From Pseudomonadota bacterium (lineage in GTDB: Bacteria > Myxococcota_A > Polyangia > Polyangiales > Polyangiaceae), in the NCBI GenBank assembly GCA_023418705.1, contig JAEZYZ010000094.1, positions 1 through 20,148 of the forward strand: 20,148 nt of DNA. The letters run 5' to 3'. Positions 1 to 8,896 of the stretch are shown here, piece after piece. The notes beneath the pieces were generated by a model that was not told the DNA's origin, made no database searches, and was given only the letters and a program-made list of their open reading frames with translations. Position numbers and translations under genes: made by a program. Each line of letters starts with the position of its first letter. The first letter of the stretch is position 1.

Positions 1-3000
1 CCGCGCATCCAGCGGATGATGTCGTCGAGCCAGGTGCGCAGGCGGCCGAGCACTTGGCCGAGCGCGCCGCGCATGCGGCCGATGGCGTTGAGCAGGGGTT
101 GGGCCGCGCTGCGGATGCGCCGGATCACGCTGGCGAGGCGACCGGCGGCCTGGGCGCCGCGCAGCGCCACCTTGGCGGCCGTCACCCCGGCGCTGGCGCC
201 GCCGGTGAAGATCGCGAGGATGACCTCGACGACGAGCTGCCCGACGATCGAGCCCATGGCGCGGCCGATGGCGAAGGCCGCACCCTGTGCGCTCAGCGAA
301 GCCAGCAGCTGCTCAGCCGCTTTGCGCGCGAGGTGGCCAACGAACTGCCTGAGCATGTCGCGCACACCGTCCATCGCCTGCTGCACGTCCTGGCGCGAGA
401 AGCCCGTGGTCAACAGCTGCTGCAACGTCCCGCGCAGGTTGGACACCGCATCGGGGACGGCGGGCGGACTGTCCGGATCCACGTCCTCTTCCGGCGCGGC
501 GCCACCGGCTCCCTCCTCCGCGTCCGCCATGGCTTCCGCCTCCGCGCCCGCGCGATCGATCGCCTCGGTCTCCGCGCCCTCTTCGAGCGGGATCTCTTCG
601 GCGGACGCGGTCGGCTCGGCGCTGTCCTCCGCGGGCGTGCCAGCATCGATCGTGTCCTCCGCGGCGAGCTCGGCGTCTGGCTCGGACGCGGCCTCGACGG
701 ACTCCGCCTGCGACTCGGACACTGAATCGGAGCGGCGCAGGACGCGGCGAGTGCCTGTGTCGTCGCCGACGGCGTCGTCGCTGACCGGTGGAGGACCGCG
801 CGCGCGCTCGGCGACGGCGGGCTCCTCGGGCTCGGCGGCGTCTTCGCCGACCTCGGCGTCCTCGGCCGTGTCGTCCCCGCTCGTCTGGGCGCGCCCCGGG
901 CCTTGGCCGCGCAAGATCCCGATGGCCCACTGCGCCAGCTTCACCGGCAACATCAAGAGCCAGCCCACCAGCTGCAGCAGGAAGATGATGGTGCCGCCGG
1001 TCGACTCCCACACGCCTTCCACGAGCCCGACGAAGAAGCCCGCCAGCAGCTCGACGTTGCCGCCCCAAATGCTCGCGAGCAGATCGATGGCACCGACCTT
1101 TTGGTCGTCGGGCGCCCCGCGCAGGCCTTGGAGGAAGTTCAGCACCCCCTGGTAGATCGCGGCCCACAAGAAGTCGGCCGGCTCGGGGAGGAACTGAACG
1201 GTCCGGATCGCGATGTCCAGGAGGAAGTTCAGGATCGGCGCCTTGTAGCACTCTGGCACCAAGAACCTCCAGGTATTCCCCAGCAGGAACGCAGCCGTCC
1301 CAACCGGGATGGACAGGAGGGCAAGCGCCAGCCCGGTCGCGATGTCCGCGATCGTCCGTGCGTACTCGACGAGGTTCTCGATCACGTGCGCCAGCGTCCT
1401 GAGCGCGCGCTCACCACAGTCGCGGAACAGCTGGAACGCCGCGCGGATCGGCGTCGTCCAGGCGCGCACGAGCTGCATCACCACCTGCAGCAGCCGATGC
1501 GCTGGCTCCCAGGACGCTAGCGCGTCGATCACCCCGAGCAGCCGATCGGCCCAGCCGACCACGCGATCGACGACCGCGTTGAGCACCCGGGACACCGCGC
1601 CGAGCGCCCGCTGCACCGCCGGCATGATGGTGTTCTTCAAGGCCTCGGCGGCCCGCGCGATCCAATCGCCTGCCGACGAGGCGATCTGGCTGATCAAGTC
1701 GCCGAGCGCGGAGACCGCTCCCGGGATCGCCTGGATGAAGCGGATCGTGGCCGCGAGCGGGCTCTCTTCGGTCAGCCACTGCCAGGCTTGGCGCACGCGA
1801 TCGATGAGCGGCTGCACGGCCTCGCTGATGGCGTCCCAGGCGCGCTCGAGCGCCTCTCGGATGGCTTGCAGGGGCGGCAAGTTCGGGTCGAGACCGAGCG
1901 CCGAGGCGATGTGCCGCCAGGCCGCGCTCGCCATGTCGCCCAAAAAGTCGAGCGCCTCGCTGACTTGAGGCTCGACCGATTGCCACCAGTCGTAGATCGG
2001 GCGCGCCACCTCTTGGATGAAGCTGAAGAAGCCGGACGCAGCGTCGACCTGTCGCGCCCTCTCTTGATCCTGCGTTTGCTGAAGGAAGCTCTGGATCTGC
2101 TGGGCGATCGGGCTGTCGAGGATGGCGTCGAAGGTTTCGCGCAACGACTGCAGCCGCGCTTCGAAGGCCGCGCAGTCGGCGGCCTGCTCTTCTTCGGTTT
2201 GCTCCTGACAGAAGCGCGCCGAGTGGATCTGGGTCAGCGCGTCAGTCACCGAAGAGAGACCCGAGGCTTCGAGCGCCTGACGCGCCCACGTCTCGAGCTG
2301 TTCGCCCGCGCGGTTCACCGGACCGAGGATGCCTTCATCGATGAAGCCGGCCAGCGACGGGAAGTAGCGGCGCAAGAGGGCCATGATGCCGTCCTCGGCC
2401 ACGTCGAGGACCTCGTTGGCCGCGTCGGCGACCTCGTGCACGCCCTCGCGGAAATCCTCGAGCCCTTCGTGCAGATCCTCTCGGAGGCCCTCGATGCCGT
2501 CGTCGATGTCCTGGTGCAGCTCCTCGGCCCAGGTGTCCACCGCCGCTTGCTGCTCATCCAGGAAGGCGTGCAGGTCGTCCCGGTGCTCCCGCGCGATCTC
2601 GCCGAGCTCCCCGGGCAGGTTGTCGGCGATCACGTCGACGCCGCGGTGAGCCAGGTCCAGCGTGGCGGTCACCGCCCGGCGCCCTGCTTCGACGAAGCCG
2701 TGCGCGAGGTCGCTCGCTCGGTCGAGCAGCACGTCGATGGCCTGGTGGGCTCGGTCGATGAAGTCATCGATCCACGCCACCAGCTCGTCCAGCCGCTCTC
2801 GGACCCAGTCGATGCCGCGCTGCCACCAGGAGCGCTCCTCGCTTTGTTCGGCTTTGGCGCGGGCCCGCTGTTCGACCTCCTGCTGCTGCGCTTGCGCCGT
2901 GTCCTCGGCGTCGTCGAGGGTCGCTCGGGCGCGCTCGTCGGCGTCGGCGGCGATCTGCTCGGCGTGTTCGCTCTTGTCGCGGATGAGCTCGCTGGCTTCG

Positions 3001-4739
3001 CCTTCTCGAGCCTGAACGTGGTCGTCGACGGCGCCCCGCCAGCGCTCGCGCCGCTCGCCGACCTGACGCTCGGTGTCAGCCTTGACGCGATCGCGTTCCC
3101 GCCGCCCCTCCCTGCAGAGGCGGGTGAAGGCCGCGTCCGCCTGCTCGATGCTGGTGTCGATCCCGTCTCGGCGCCCGGCGCGATCGTCCGCCAGGCTGCG
3201 GAGCTCGGCCATGGCCTCATCGCGGGGCACGACCACTTCTTCGAGCGCCAGCTGCCCGACGTTCTCCTCGGTGGCGATGCGCGCTCGCGCCGCCTCCTCG
3301 ACCTCGGTCTGCAGATCGACCGCCGGGACCTCGAGCTGCTCGAGCCCCGTGTCGTGGCCCTCGGTCGGATCTTCGACCGGTGCCATGCGCCCCTCGCCGA
3401 AGTCCTCGTGGGTGCGGTCGCGGGCACTCTGGCCTTCCCGCTGGGACGCCGCCTGGACCTTGGTCTCGGCGGCGCGCTTGCGTGCGGACACGTCCGCCTC
3501 ACCCGACAGATCGGTCTCGGGGATCTCCGGGGCGTCTACGGAGCGTCGGCTCAAGGCCGCGTCGACCTGACGGCGCACCCGTGCCTGCTCCGACCGCCGT
3601 TGCTGATCGGTGTCTGGATCGATGCCGCTCTCGTCCACCGCCGGGCCGCGGTCGGGGATCTCGTCGACGCGCGCCTCGAGCGCCTGCTCGGCGCGCGTGA
3701 GCGCCGCGTCGTCGGGCGCTTCGAGCTCCGGGTTGGAGAGATCGGGCAGCTCCTGGGTGGCGGGGACCTCGAGCGGTGGGCCGCGGGCAAACGGTCGTTC
3801 GCCACGCCCGACGCGGTTTCGGGGGCAGGCCTCGACCTCGTGATCGTCGGCCGTCTCGGCGCCGTCCTCCCAGTTGTCCTGTTGCTGCTGCAACAGCTCG
3901 TCCATCTCGCGGCGCCGGTCGGGGCTCGGCTCGGGCACCGCTTCGCCGGCCGGCGCTGGCGCTTCCGCCCTTCGCTCTGCTGCGGCAGGTTCTTCTTCGG
4001 CCGGAGCTGGCTCGGCCGATGCTTCCTCCTCCTCGGAGGTCTCCGGCTCCGCGCCCGCGTCCGGCCCCTCGCGCTCGGGGGCGCGCCCCCGGGCGACCGC
4101 GGCCTCTTCGTCCCTCGCTGGAGCCGGCTCGTCTCGAGAGCTCGTCGGATCGGCCAGCTCCGGCAGCTCGTCTTCGGGCAAGGGGGGCAGCGCACCGCGC
4201 GTGGGATCGCGCGATCGGCGCAGGGCGATGGCGTTGCGGCCGATGCGCCGGTGCACCTGCCCGCGTGCGAGCTGCCGGGCGAACGCCTCCGCCTCGACCT
4301 CCGCTTCATCATCCGCTGCGATGATGAACGTGGCCCCGCCGTTGCCGGTCGCCTGCAGCACGTGCGCCACCTCGTGCGCCGCCGTCTCCGCGTCCGATGG
4401 ATCGCGGAGCAGGACCTGCTGTCCCCGCGCCGCCCCCATCGCCCCGAGACGATCCAGCAGACACTCCACCCGATCGCCCGCGTGCACCTCGACGTGCTCG
4501 AGCGATCTGCCGAAGCGACGCTCCAGCTCGCTGCGACGGGGAAGCGGGGCCGGGCTCTCAGCGGTCGCGGCGGCCCAGGCTTCCCCGAGGCTGCCGCGAG
4601 CGACGAGCTGGTCGAGTAGGTTGCCCTCCGCTTGGGGAGCCGCTTGGGTGGTCTTGGGCGGGGCCGCCGCCGCGCTCGGCCGGAGATCGCTGCTGGGAGC
4701 TCGAGCGCCGCCCGAGGCCTTGGCAGCGTGCGCTTTCAT
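1..4739 (-). CDS. Giant DUF4157 (eCIS core domain) protein, C-terminus cut by window edge
   Basis: The frame is open from the ATG at 4739 down to the left edge, giving 1,579 codons without a stop. An N-terminal DUF4157-type segment lies at about residues 65-155: an RRFGRSLEHVEVHAG stretch, then HEVAH (122-126), a zinc-protease HExxH signature, followed by a Glu-rich segment (DDEAEVEAEAF) that could hold the third ligand. Next come an acidic/Pro-rich linker (about 190-400), long charged helical stretches (about 420-630), and a run of amphipathic helices beginning at WWQ (638-640). Hydrophobic segments sit near 1130-1145, 1247-1272 and 1500-1523, and a second acidic linker at about 1280-1428. 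DUF4157 is a family marker of extracellular contractile injection systems and often fronts effector or toxin polypeptides. An effector or cargo role here is inference; the C-terminus that would decide it is missing. The start overlaps the upstream stop as ATGA. Confidence 0.88.
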   Translation of the reverse strand, partial: MKAHAAKASGGARAPSSDLRPSAAAAPPKTTQAAPQAEGNLLDQLVARGSLGEAWAAATAESPAPLPRRSELERRFGRSLEHVEVHAGDRVECLLDRLGAMGAARGQQVLLRDPSDAETAAHEVAHVLQATGNGGATFIIAADDEAEVEAEAFARQLARGQVHRRIGRNAIALRRSRDPTRGALPPLPEDELPELADPTSSRDEPAPARDEEAAVARGRAPEREGPDAGAEPETSEEEEASAEPAPAEEEPAAAERRAEAPAPAGEAVPEPSPDRRREMDELLQQQQDNWEDGAETADDHEVEACPRNRVGRGERPFARGPPLEVPATQELPDLSNPELEAPDDAALTRAEQALEARVDEIPDRGPAVDESGIDPDTDQQRRSEQARVRRQVDAALSRRSVDAPEIPETDLSGEADVSARKRAAETKVQAASQREGQSARDRTHEDFGEGRMAPVEDPTEGHDTGLEQLEVPAVDLQTEVEEAARARIATEENVGQLALEEVVVPRDEAMAELRSLADDRAGRRDGIDTSIEQADAAFTRLCREGRRERDRVKADTERQVGERRERWRGAVDDHVQAREGEASELIRDKSEHAEQIAADADERARATLDDAEDTAQAQQQEVEQRARAKAEQSEERSWWQRGIDWVRERLDELVAWIDDFIDRAHQAIDVLLDRASDLAHGFVEAGRRAVTATLDLAHRGVDVIADNLPGELGEIAREHRDDLHAFLDEQQAAVDTWAEELHQDIDDGIEGLREDLHEGLEDFREGVHEVADAANEVLDVAEDGIMALLRRYFPSLAGFIDEGILGPVNRAGEQLETWARQALEASGLSSVTDALTQIHSARFCQEQTEEEQAADCAAFEARLQSLRETFDAILDSPIAQQIQSFLQQTQDQERARQVDAASGFFSFIQEVARPIYDWWQSVEPQVSEALDFLGDMASAAWRHIASALGLDPNLPPLQAIREALERAWDAISEAVQPLIDRVRQAWQWLTEESPLAATIRFIQAIPGAVSALGDLISQIASSAGDWIARAAEALKNTIMPAVQRALGAVSRVLNAVVDRVVGWADRLLGVIDALASWEPAHRLLQVVMQLVRAWTTPIRAAFQLFRDCGERALRTLAHVIENLVEYARTIADIATGLALALLSIPVGTAAFLLGNTWRFLVPECYKAPILNFLLDIAIRTVQFLPEPADFLWAAIYQGVLNFLQGLRGAPDDQKVGAIDLLASIWGGNVELLAGFFVGLVEGVWESTGGTIIFLLQLVGWLLMLPVKLAQWAIGILRGQGPGRAQTSGDDTAEDAEVGEDAAEPEEPAVAERARGPPPVSDDAVGDDTGTRRVLRRSDSVSESQAESVEAASEPDAELAAEDTIDAGTPAEDSAEPTASAEEIPLEEGAETEAIDRAGAEAEAMADAEEGAGGAAPEEDVDPDSPPAVPDAVSNLRGTLQQLLTTGFSRQDVQQAMDGVRDMLRQFVGHLARKAAEQLLASLSAQGAAFAIGRAMGSIVGQLVVEVILAIFTGGASAGVTAAKVALRGAQAAGRLASVIRRIRSAAQPLLNAIGRMRGALGQVLGRLRTWLDDIIRWMR

Positions 4740-5029
4740 GCGCCCCCACCCCCGCCCCGCGCGCCAGGTCGGCGGAGCTCGCCGTGCAGGGCGCGCGCCA
4801 GCGCCGCCCCGACACGCTCTGGAGGCGCCGTCGGCCGGATCGGCAGCGGCGGCAGGGTCCACCGATCCTGGACCGACCCGAGCTCACCCGACGGCGGAGC
4901 GTCCCGCAGCAACGCCTCGAGCTCCCGCACGAAGGCCGCGGCCACCGCCGGACGCCGCGCCCGCGGCACCCCCGACAGATCAAGGGCCTCGATGTGCACG
5001 ATCACGCTCGGCGCGGCACGTTCCTTCAC
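4736..5029 (-). CDS. Small 97-residue CIS-operon protein of unknown function
   Basis: This gene is too short to stand out, but it fits exactly between its neighbours. Its GTG start (5029-5027) overlaps the ATPase stop as GTGA, and its TGA overlaps the ATG of the DUF4157 gene as ATGA. The protein begins VKERAAPSVIVHIEALDLSG, has an Arg/Ala-rich helix (about 24-42), a Pro-rich middle with PPLPIRPTAPPE (60-71), and ends in a short Gly run. There is no signal peptide, membrane segment or motif I can name. Its location between an AAA+ ATPase and a giant DUF4157 protein suggests an adaptor or chaperone, but that is only inference. The two coupled junctions are the main evidence that it is translated. 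Confidence 0.7.
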   Translation of the reverse strand: MKERAAPSVIVHIEALDLSGVPRARRPAVAAAFVRELEALLRDAPPSGELGSVQDRWTLPPLPIRPTAPPERVGAALARALHGELRRPGARGGGGGA

Positions 5030-6939
5030 CGCGGCCACCCGGAGAGCTCCCGCGGCGTCAGGCCGCGCCCGATCTTCTCTGCCTCCAGGCGGGCCGCGTC
5101 GAGGATGAGGCGCATCGTCACGGGCGTGCCCGCGTCTGCCGCGAGGTAGGCGGCGTTCCTCGCGATGCTGTGGATGTTCCCGCCGGGCACGGACAGCTGT
5201 GCCAAACGCCGCAGGTCGAGATCCTCCGTCGGCATCTCCGGTGGAAAGATCCCCTCCCAGATGCGAGCGCGGAGCTGCTCGTCGGGAAACGGGAACTCGA
5301 CCACGAACTGGATGCGCCGCAGGAACGCGTCGTCGATGGCTTTGCGAAAGTTGGTCGTCAAAATCGCCAGCCCGCCGTACGCCTCCATCCGCTGCAGCAG
5401 GTAGCTGACCTCGATGTTGGCGTGCCGGTCGTGGCTGTCGCGCACCTCGGTGCGCTTGCCGAACAGGGCGTCCGCCTCGTCGAACAGGAGGACGGCGCCG
5501 CCCGCTTCGGCGGCGTCGAAGACCCGCTTCAGGTTCTTCTCGGTCTCGCCGATGTACTTGCTGACCACCGCCGACAGATCGATGCGGTAGAGGTCGAGCT
5601 CGAGGCGGCGCGCCAGGACCTCGGCCGCCAACGTCTTGCCGGTGCCGCTCGGTCCCGAAAAGACCGCCGACGTCCCCGCGCCCCGCGAGCCCGCGCGCGC
5701 GAGCCCCCAGCGGTGCTGGACGGTGGCCTTGTGCTTCACCTGCGCCACCAGCGCGTCGAGCATGCGCAGCTGCACGTCGGGCAGCACCAGGCGCGCCCCG
5801 CCGCCCGCGCTCGGCGTCACCCGCTGGGCGAGATCCGCGAGGCGCGGGCGCGAGAGCGCGCGCGAGGCCTCCCAGAGCACGCGGGCCGCGCCCTCCTCCG
5901 AGCGGAGCGCGAGCTCGCGCCCCACCTGATGGATCTGAGCGGCGCCGAGCTCGAAGCGGGCCGCCAGGTCGTCGAGATCCCCCTCGGCGATTTCGACGGA
6001 CGGATCGATCGTCGCCTGCCACAAAGACCGCCGCTCGGCGAACCGCAGCTCCGGCAGCAAGAGGCGCGTCCAGTCGCCACGAACGTCCGTCAGGGGCTCG
6101 CTGGACACCGCAACCACTGGACCGTCGACTTGCTGGAGGAGCTCGCGGGCGGCCCGCAGCTGGACCCCCTCCAGCCGCTCGTCGAGCTCCACCACGAGGG
6201 CCACACGCGACAGGCGAGCCTCGCGATTCCAGAGCGCGACCAGCTCCTCCAGATCGGCCGCGTCCGCCGGCACGTCCAGGGCGCCCATCGCGTACACCCC
6301 GAATCCCCCCAGAGCGCCGGCCTCGGCCGCCCACCACGCCGCCTCGTCCGAGCGCGGCGCCTGCACGTGGACCCGCGCCCCCGCCTGCCAGGCGGCGTGC
6401 GCGCGCGGGATGAGCGCGGCGTGCGACTCCGGGCACACCTCCGGTCGGGCGAGCCGCCGGACCCGCCGCAGCACGCGCGGGTCGAGGTCGGGCGAGCCGA
6501 GCAGCGCGTGCAGCACCCGTTCGGCGAGGTAGAGCGGGCGCTCGGTGAGGACCGGCCCGTCCGCGAGCTGGATCAACCGAAGGCTGCGCAGCGGCGAGGA
6601 CGGCAGCAGCGCGTCCCAGTGGGCTCCGGGCAGCGCCTTCATGGCAACGCGGAACGTCGGCCAGGGCGCGCTCGGCTGACCCGACACCTGCGCGCACAGC
6701 CCGGCCACCGCGGGCTGCAGCTCCATCGCTGCGCCGAGCAGCACGATCTGGGCCTCGAAGGCCGACAGCTCGCAACGCTCGACCAGCGCGCGCAAGGTCG
6801 GACAGGCGCCGAGCTCGGGCAGCGGGCACGCGGCGAGCTTGCCGTTCACTGCGGCGCGCAGCTGCTGCTCGACGACCGCCAACAGGCCGCGGAGCGCCGC
6901 GAGCGGGTCGAGCGTCACCTCCGCGGCGGCCGTCGTCAT
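5026..6939 (-). CDS. AAA+ ATPase of contractile injection system (Afp15/Pvc15-like)
   Basis: The 637-residue protein has a divergent N-terminal half (about 1-390) and one AAA+ module near residues 395-610. Visible motifs are Walker A GPSGTGKT (429-436), Walker B LLFDEAD (484-490), sensor-1 Asn in ILTTN (N530), and candidate arginine fingers R541/R542 in FLRR. AAA+ ATPases of this type are standard members of extracellular CIS clusters, where they are thought to help particle assembly or cargo loading in the cytoplasm. The ATG at 6939 overlaps the stop of the DUF4255 gene as ATGA. The reading frame stays open about 250 codons further upstream, but that extension lies inside the DUF4255 gene, so the coupled ATG is chosen. 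All catalytic motifs look intact. Confidence 0.95.
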   Translation of the reverse strand: MTTAAAEVTLDPLAALRGLLAVVEQQLRAAVNGKLAACPLPELGACPTLRALVERCELSAFEAQIVLLGAAMELQPAVAGLCAQVSGQPSAPWPTFRVAMKALPGAHWDALLPSSPLRSLRLIQLADGPVLTERPLYLAERVLHALLGSPDLDPRVLRRVRRLARPEVCPESHAALIPRAHAAWQAGARVHVQAPRSDEAAWWAAEAGALGGFGVYAMGALDVPADAADLEELVALWNREARLSRVALVVELDERLEGVQLRAARELLQQVDGPVVAVSSEPLTDVRGDWTRLLLPELRFAERRSLWQATIDPSVEIAEGDLDDLAARFELGAAQIHQVGRELALRSEEGAARVLWEASRALSRPRLADLAQRVTPSAGGGARLVLPDVQLRMLDALVAQVKHKATVQHRWGLARAGSRGAGTSAVFSGPSGTGKTLAAEVLARRLELDLYRIDLSAVVSKYIGETEKNLKRVFDAAEAGGAVLLFDEADALFGKRTEVRDSHDRHANIEVSYLLQRMEAYGGLAILTTNFRKAIDDAFLRRIQFVVEFPFPDEQLRARIWEGIFPPEMPTEDLDLRRLAQLSVPGGNIHSIARNAAYLAADAGTPVTMRLILDAARLEAEKIGRGLTPRELSGWPR

Positions 6940-8177
6940 GGCACCGTAATCCTCGGGCTTGGCGTGCCGGAGGCGCCTCCGAGCAGCAAGCTGGTGGCCC
7001 CGTCGACGATCAGGCGGACCAGGTAGTCGCCCGCGACGAGGCCGGCGACCCGGAAGCGCAAGTTGCCGCTCGTCACGTCGAGCTCGTTGCTGCGGAGCTG
7101 CCCTCCCCCGTTGAGGCGATCGAGCAAGAGCTGCACGTCTTGATCGGCGCCGGGCAGCGGCGTCACCGACAGCTCGATCAGGTGCTCCGCCCCGTCGGGC
7201 GTCACCGACGCGGGCGCGACGGTGGGCACCAGCGCGACCGCCAGGCTCCCGCTCTGACCGGCGCGTCGCAGCGACTCCACCGCTGGGGCCGGGTCGACGT
7301 CGAGCTCGTGGATCACCTGGACGGAGACGACCCCGGCGGCCACCCCGGAGCCGTCCGTCAACGGCACCCGGATCTCGGTCGGCGAGACGTCGGGCGCGGG
7401 TGGCGTCAAGACGACGTCGCCGATGCGCACGCGGGTGATCGGGCCGGCGAGGCCGCTGCCGCGCAGCAAGAGCGCTTCGGTCGAGGGGCTGCCGCTGGCG
7501 AAGAGCTGCACGATGGGCTGATCGCGAGCGGAGGACGTCGCGCTCTCGAGCTGAGGGGCGGCGATCGGGAAGACCGCCACGTTCGCCCGCTCGACGGGCA
7601 GCGGTACGCTGGGCTCGACCGCGTCGTCGAGCAGGACGACGGCCGCCTCGAGCCCGACGGTGAGCGCGTGAAAGCTCTGGTTTAGCATCGACCACAGGCG
7701 GCTATGATCCTCGAGGTCCATCGCCAAGATGGAGATCCGCACCCGGTCGAGCTGGTCGCCGAGATCCGCGCCCGTCAACACGTGCCCGGCGCCGAGCCCG
7801 CTCAGGAACGCGGTGATCTCGTCCGGGCTCAGCACGGGCCGCGCGTGCAGCTCGGTCAGGACCAGACCGGCGAGGCGTTCTGCGTCGAAGTCGGCGTTGT
7901 CGGTGTTGCCGACGAAGGTCGCTTGATAGTGGAGGTTCAGCGCCAGGCGCGGCCGGCGGCTGACGGAGCCGTCGCGTCGGCGGGTGGGGAGCGACTCGGC
8001 TTGCAACGCCGCGTTGGGCACGACCCGAAACAGGTGGAGATAGACCCCGGCGTCCGGCTCCCCCACCGGGGGCCGGGCAGCGACGTCGAACGCATTCATG
8101 CCGTGGCCGTCGAGCAGCTGGCGGATCCGAGCTTGGAGTACCCCCGAGACGGTCGCGATCGCCAGGGTGTTGCTCAT
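6936..8177 (-). CDS. DUF4255 tail terminator/cap protein with Ig-like C-terminal extension
   Basis: The 413-residue protein has a DUF4255-type N-terminal domain (about 1-190), starting MSNTLAIATVSGVLQ, with YLHLFRV, LALNLHYQATF and a later LWSMLNQ segment. DUF4255 proteins (Afp16/Pvc16 group) cap the tube and end tail polymerisation in CIS particles. After residue 190 there is an additional region. Residues about 230-292 look like a TIG/IPT immunoglobulin-like fold (LLLRGSGLAGPITRVRIGD followed by SPTEIRVPL), and a second beta-rich segment ends with GDYLVRLIVDG. These could project from the particle end or bind a partner, which is inference. The start and stop overlap both neighbours as ATGA. 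Confidence 0.92.
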   Translation of the reverse strand: MSNTLAIATVSGVLQARIRQLLDGHGMNAFDVAARPPVGEPDAGVYLHLFRVVPNAALQAESLPTRRRDGSVSRRPRLALNLHYQATFVGNTDNADFDAERLAGLVLTELHARPVLSPDEITAFLSGLGAGHVLTGADLGDQLDRVRISILAMDLEDHSRLWSMLNQSFHALTVGLEAAVVLLDDAVEPSVPLPVERANVAVFPIAAPQLESATSSARDQPIVQLFASGSPSTEALLLRGSGLAGPITRVRIGDVVLTPPAPDVSPTEIRVPLTDGSGVAAGVVSVQVIHELDVDPAPAVESLRRAGQSGSLAVALVPTVAPASVTPDGAEHLIELSVTPLPGADQDVQLLLDRLNGGGQLRSNELDVTSGNLRFRVAGLVAGDYLVRLIVDGATSLLLGGASGTPSPRITVP

Positions 8178-8896
8178 CGCCGGCCTCGCCCGCGTTCCGA
8201 GAGGTGCTCCGCCAAGGTCTTCATCGCTGGGCCAGCGGCGCGGCGTGGCGGGGGACGCGGCGGACGCGCGGGTTCGGCGCCCACGATGATCCGGCCGATG
8301 TGCACGTGGACCGGCGGGACCGACGTCGCCACCGGGGACCGCCGCGGCGCCGGCACGTCCCTCGGCAGCGGGGGCTCGAGGGTCCGCACGGCGCGCACGG
8401 GCTGCAACGTGAACCGCTCGGTTCGCTCATGGGTCGAGCTGTGGTGGTGGCGCTCGATCACGCGCTCCTGCGTCCTGTCGTGGTGGTGCACCTCGCGCCT
8501 CAGCTCGCGCACGACGACCGGTCCCTGGGGCTCGCGCGGCGACTGCGGCAGAGCGACCCGATCGGAGCCGCGCGGGCCGACGCTGAGCGGGACGGCGCCT
8601 GGCGGCGGTGACGACGCCGGCGTCTCCTTGGGTCGGGGCGGAGGCGGCGCGCTTGGCACCGGCTCGACGCGCATCGGGAGCGACACGCGGGCGCCGGAGG
8701 CGAGCGCCGGCGTCGACGGCAGAGGGCGCTCCGGAGCAGGGATCGCCGCCGGCGCGGGTGGGCCGACGGTGCGCTCGCCCGTGTCTTCGAGCGCCGCGGG
8801 CTCCCCTTCAGCGTCGCTGAACGGGTGTCGCAGGACCGCCGTCAGGCTGGCGTCCGCGCTCCGCGCACGTGCGGCGAGCCGTCCGGTGAAGCTCAT
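8174..8896 (-). CDS. Pro/His-rich CIS linker protein with VHIGRIIV motif
   Basis: The 240-residue protein is mostly low complexity: a short N-terminal helix (MSFTGRLAARARS), a long Pro-rich stretch (about 45-125), two His clusters (HHH at 137-139 and 150-152) within a charged Arg/Glu segment, and a compact C-terminus with VHVHIGRIIVGA (196-207), a Pro-rich spacer and a basic tail. From memory, IGRIEV-like motifs followed by a short basic tail recur in small unnamed proteins beside DUF4255 genes in CIS and tail-like clusters. Function is unknown; it may be a flexible tether with a short docking strand. The ATG at 8896 is chosen because it overlaps the upstream stop as ATGA, although the frame stays open further upstream. 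Confidence 0.75.
   Translation of the reverse strand: MSFTGRLAARARSADASLTAVLRHPFSDAEGEPAALEDTGERTVGPPAPAAIPAPERPLPSTPALASGARVSLPMRVEPVPSAPPPPRPKETPASSPPPGAVPLSVGPRGSDRVALPQSPREPQGPVVVRELRREVHHHDRTQERVIERHHHSSTHERTERFTLQPVRAVRTLEPPLPRDVPAPRRSPVATSVPPVHVHIGRIIVGAEPARPPRPPPRRAAGPAMKTLAEHLSERGRGRR

Noticed and set aside
1788..4619. 943-codon plus-strand open frame
   Set aside because: It lies opposite the DUF4157 gene. The minus frame has the conserved domain and coupled start; the plus frame is a high-GC shadow with no recognisable motif.
3874..7026. 1,050-codon plus-strand open frame
   Set aside because: It is antisense to three coupled minus-strand genes including the AAA+ ATPase with intact Walker motifs, and its low-complexity Ser/Arg/Ala-rich product is typical of a shadow frame.
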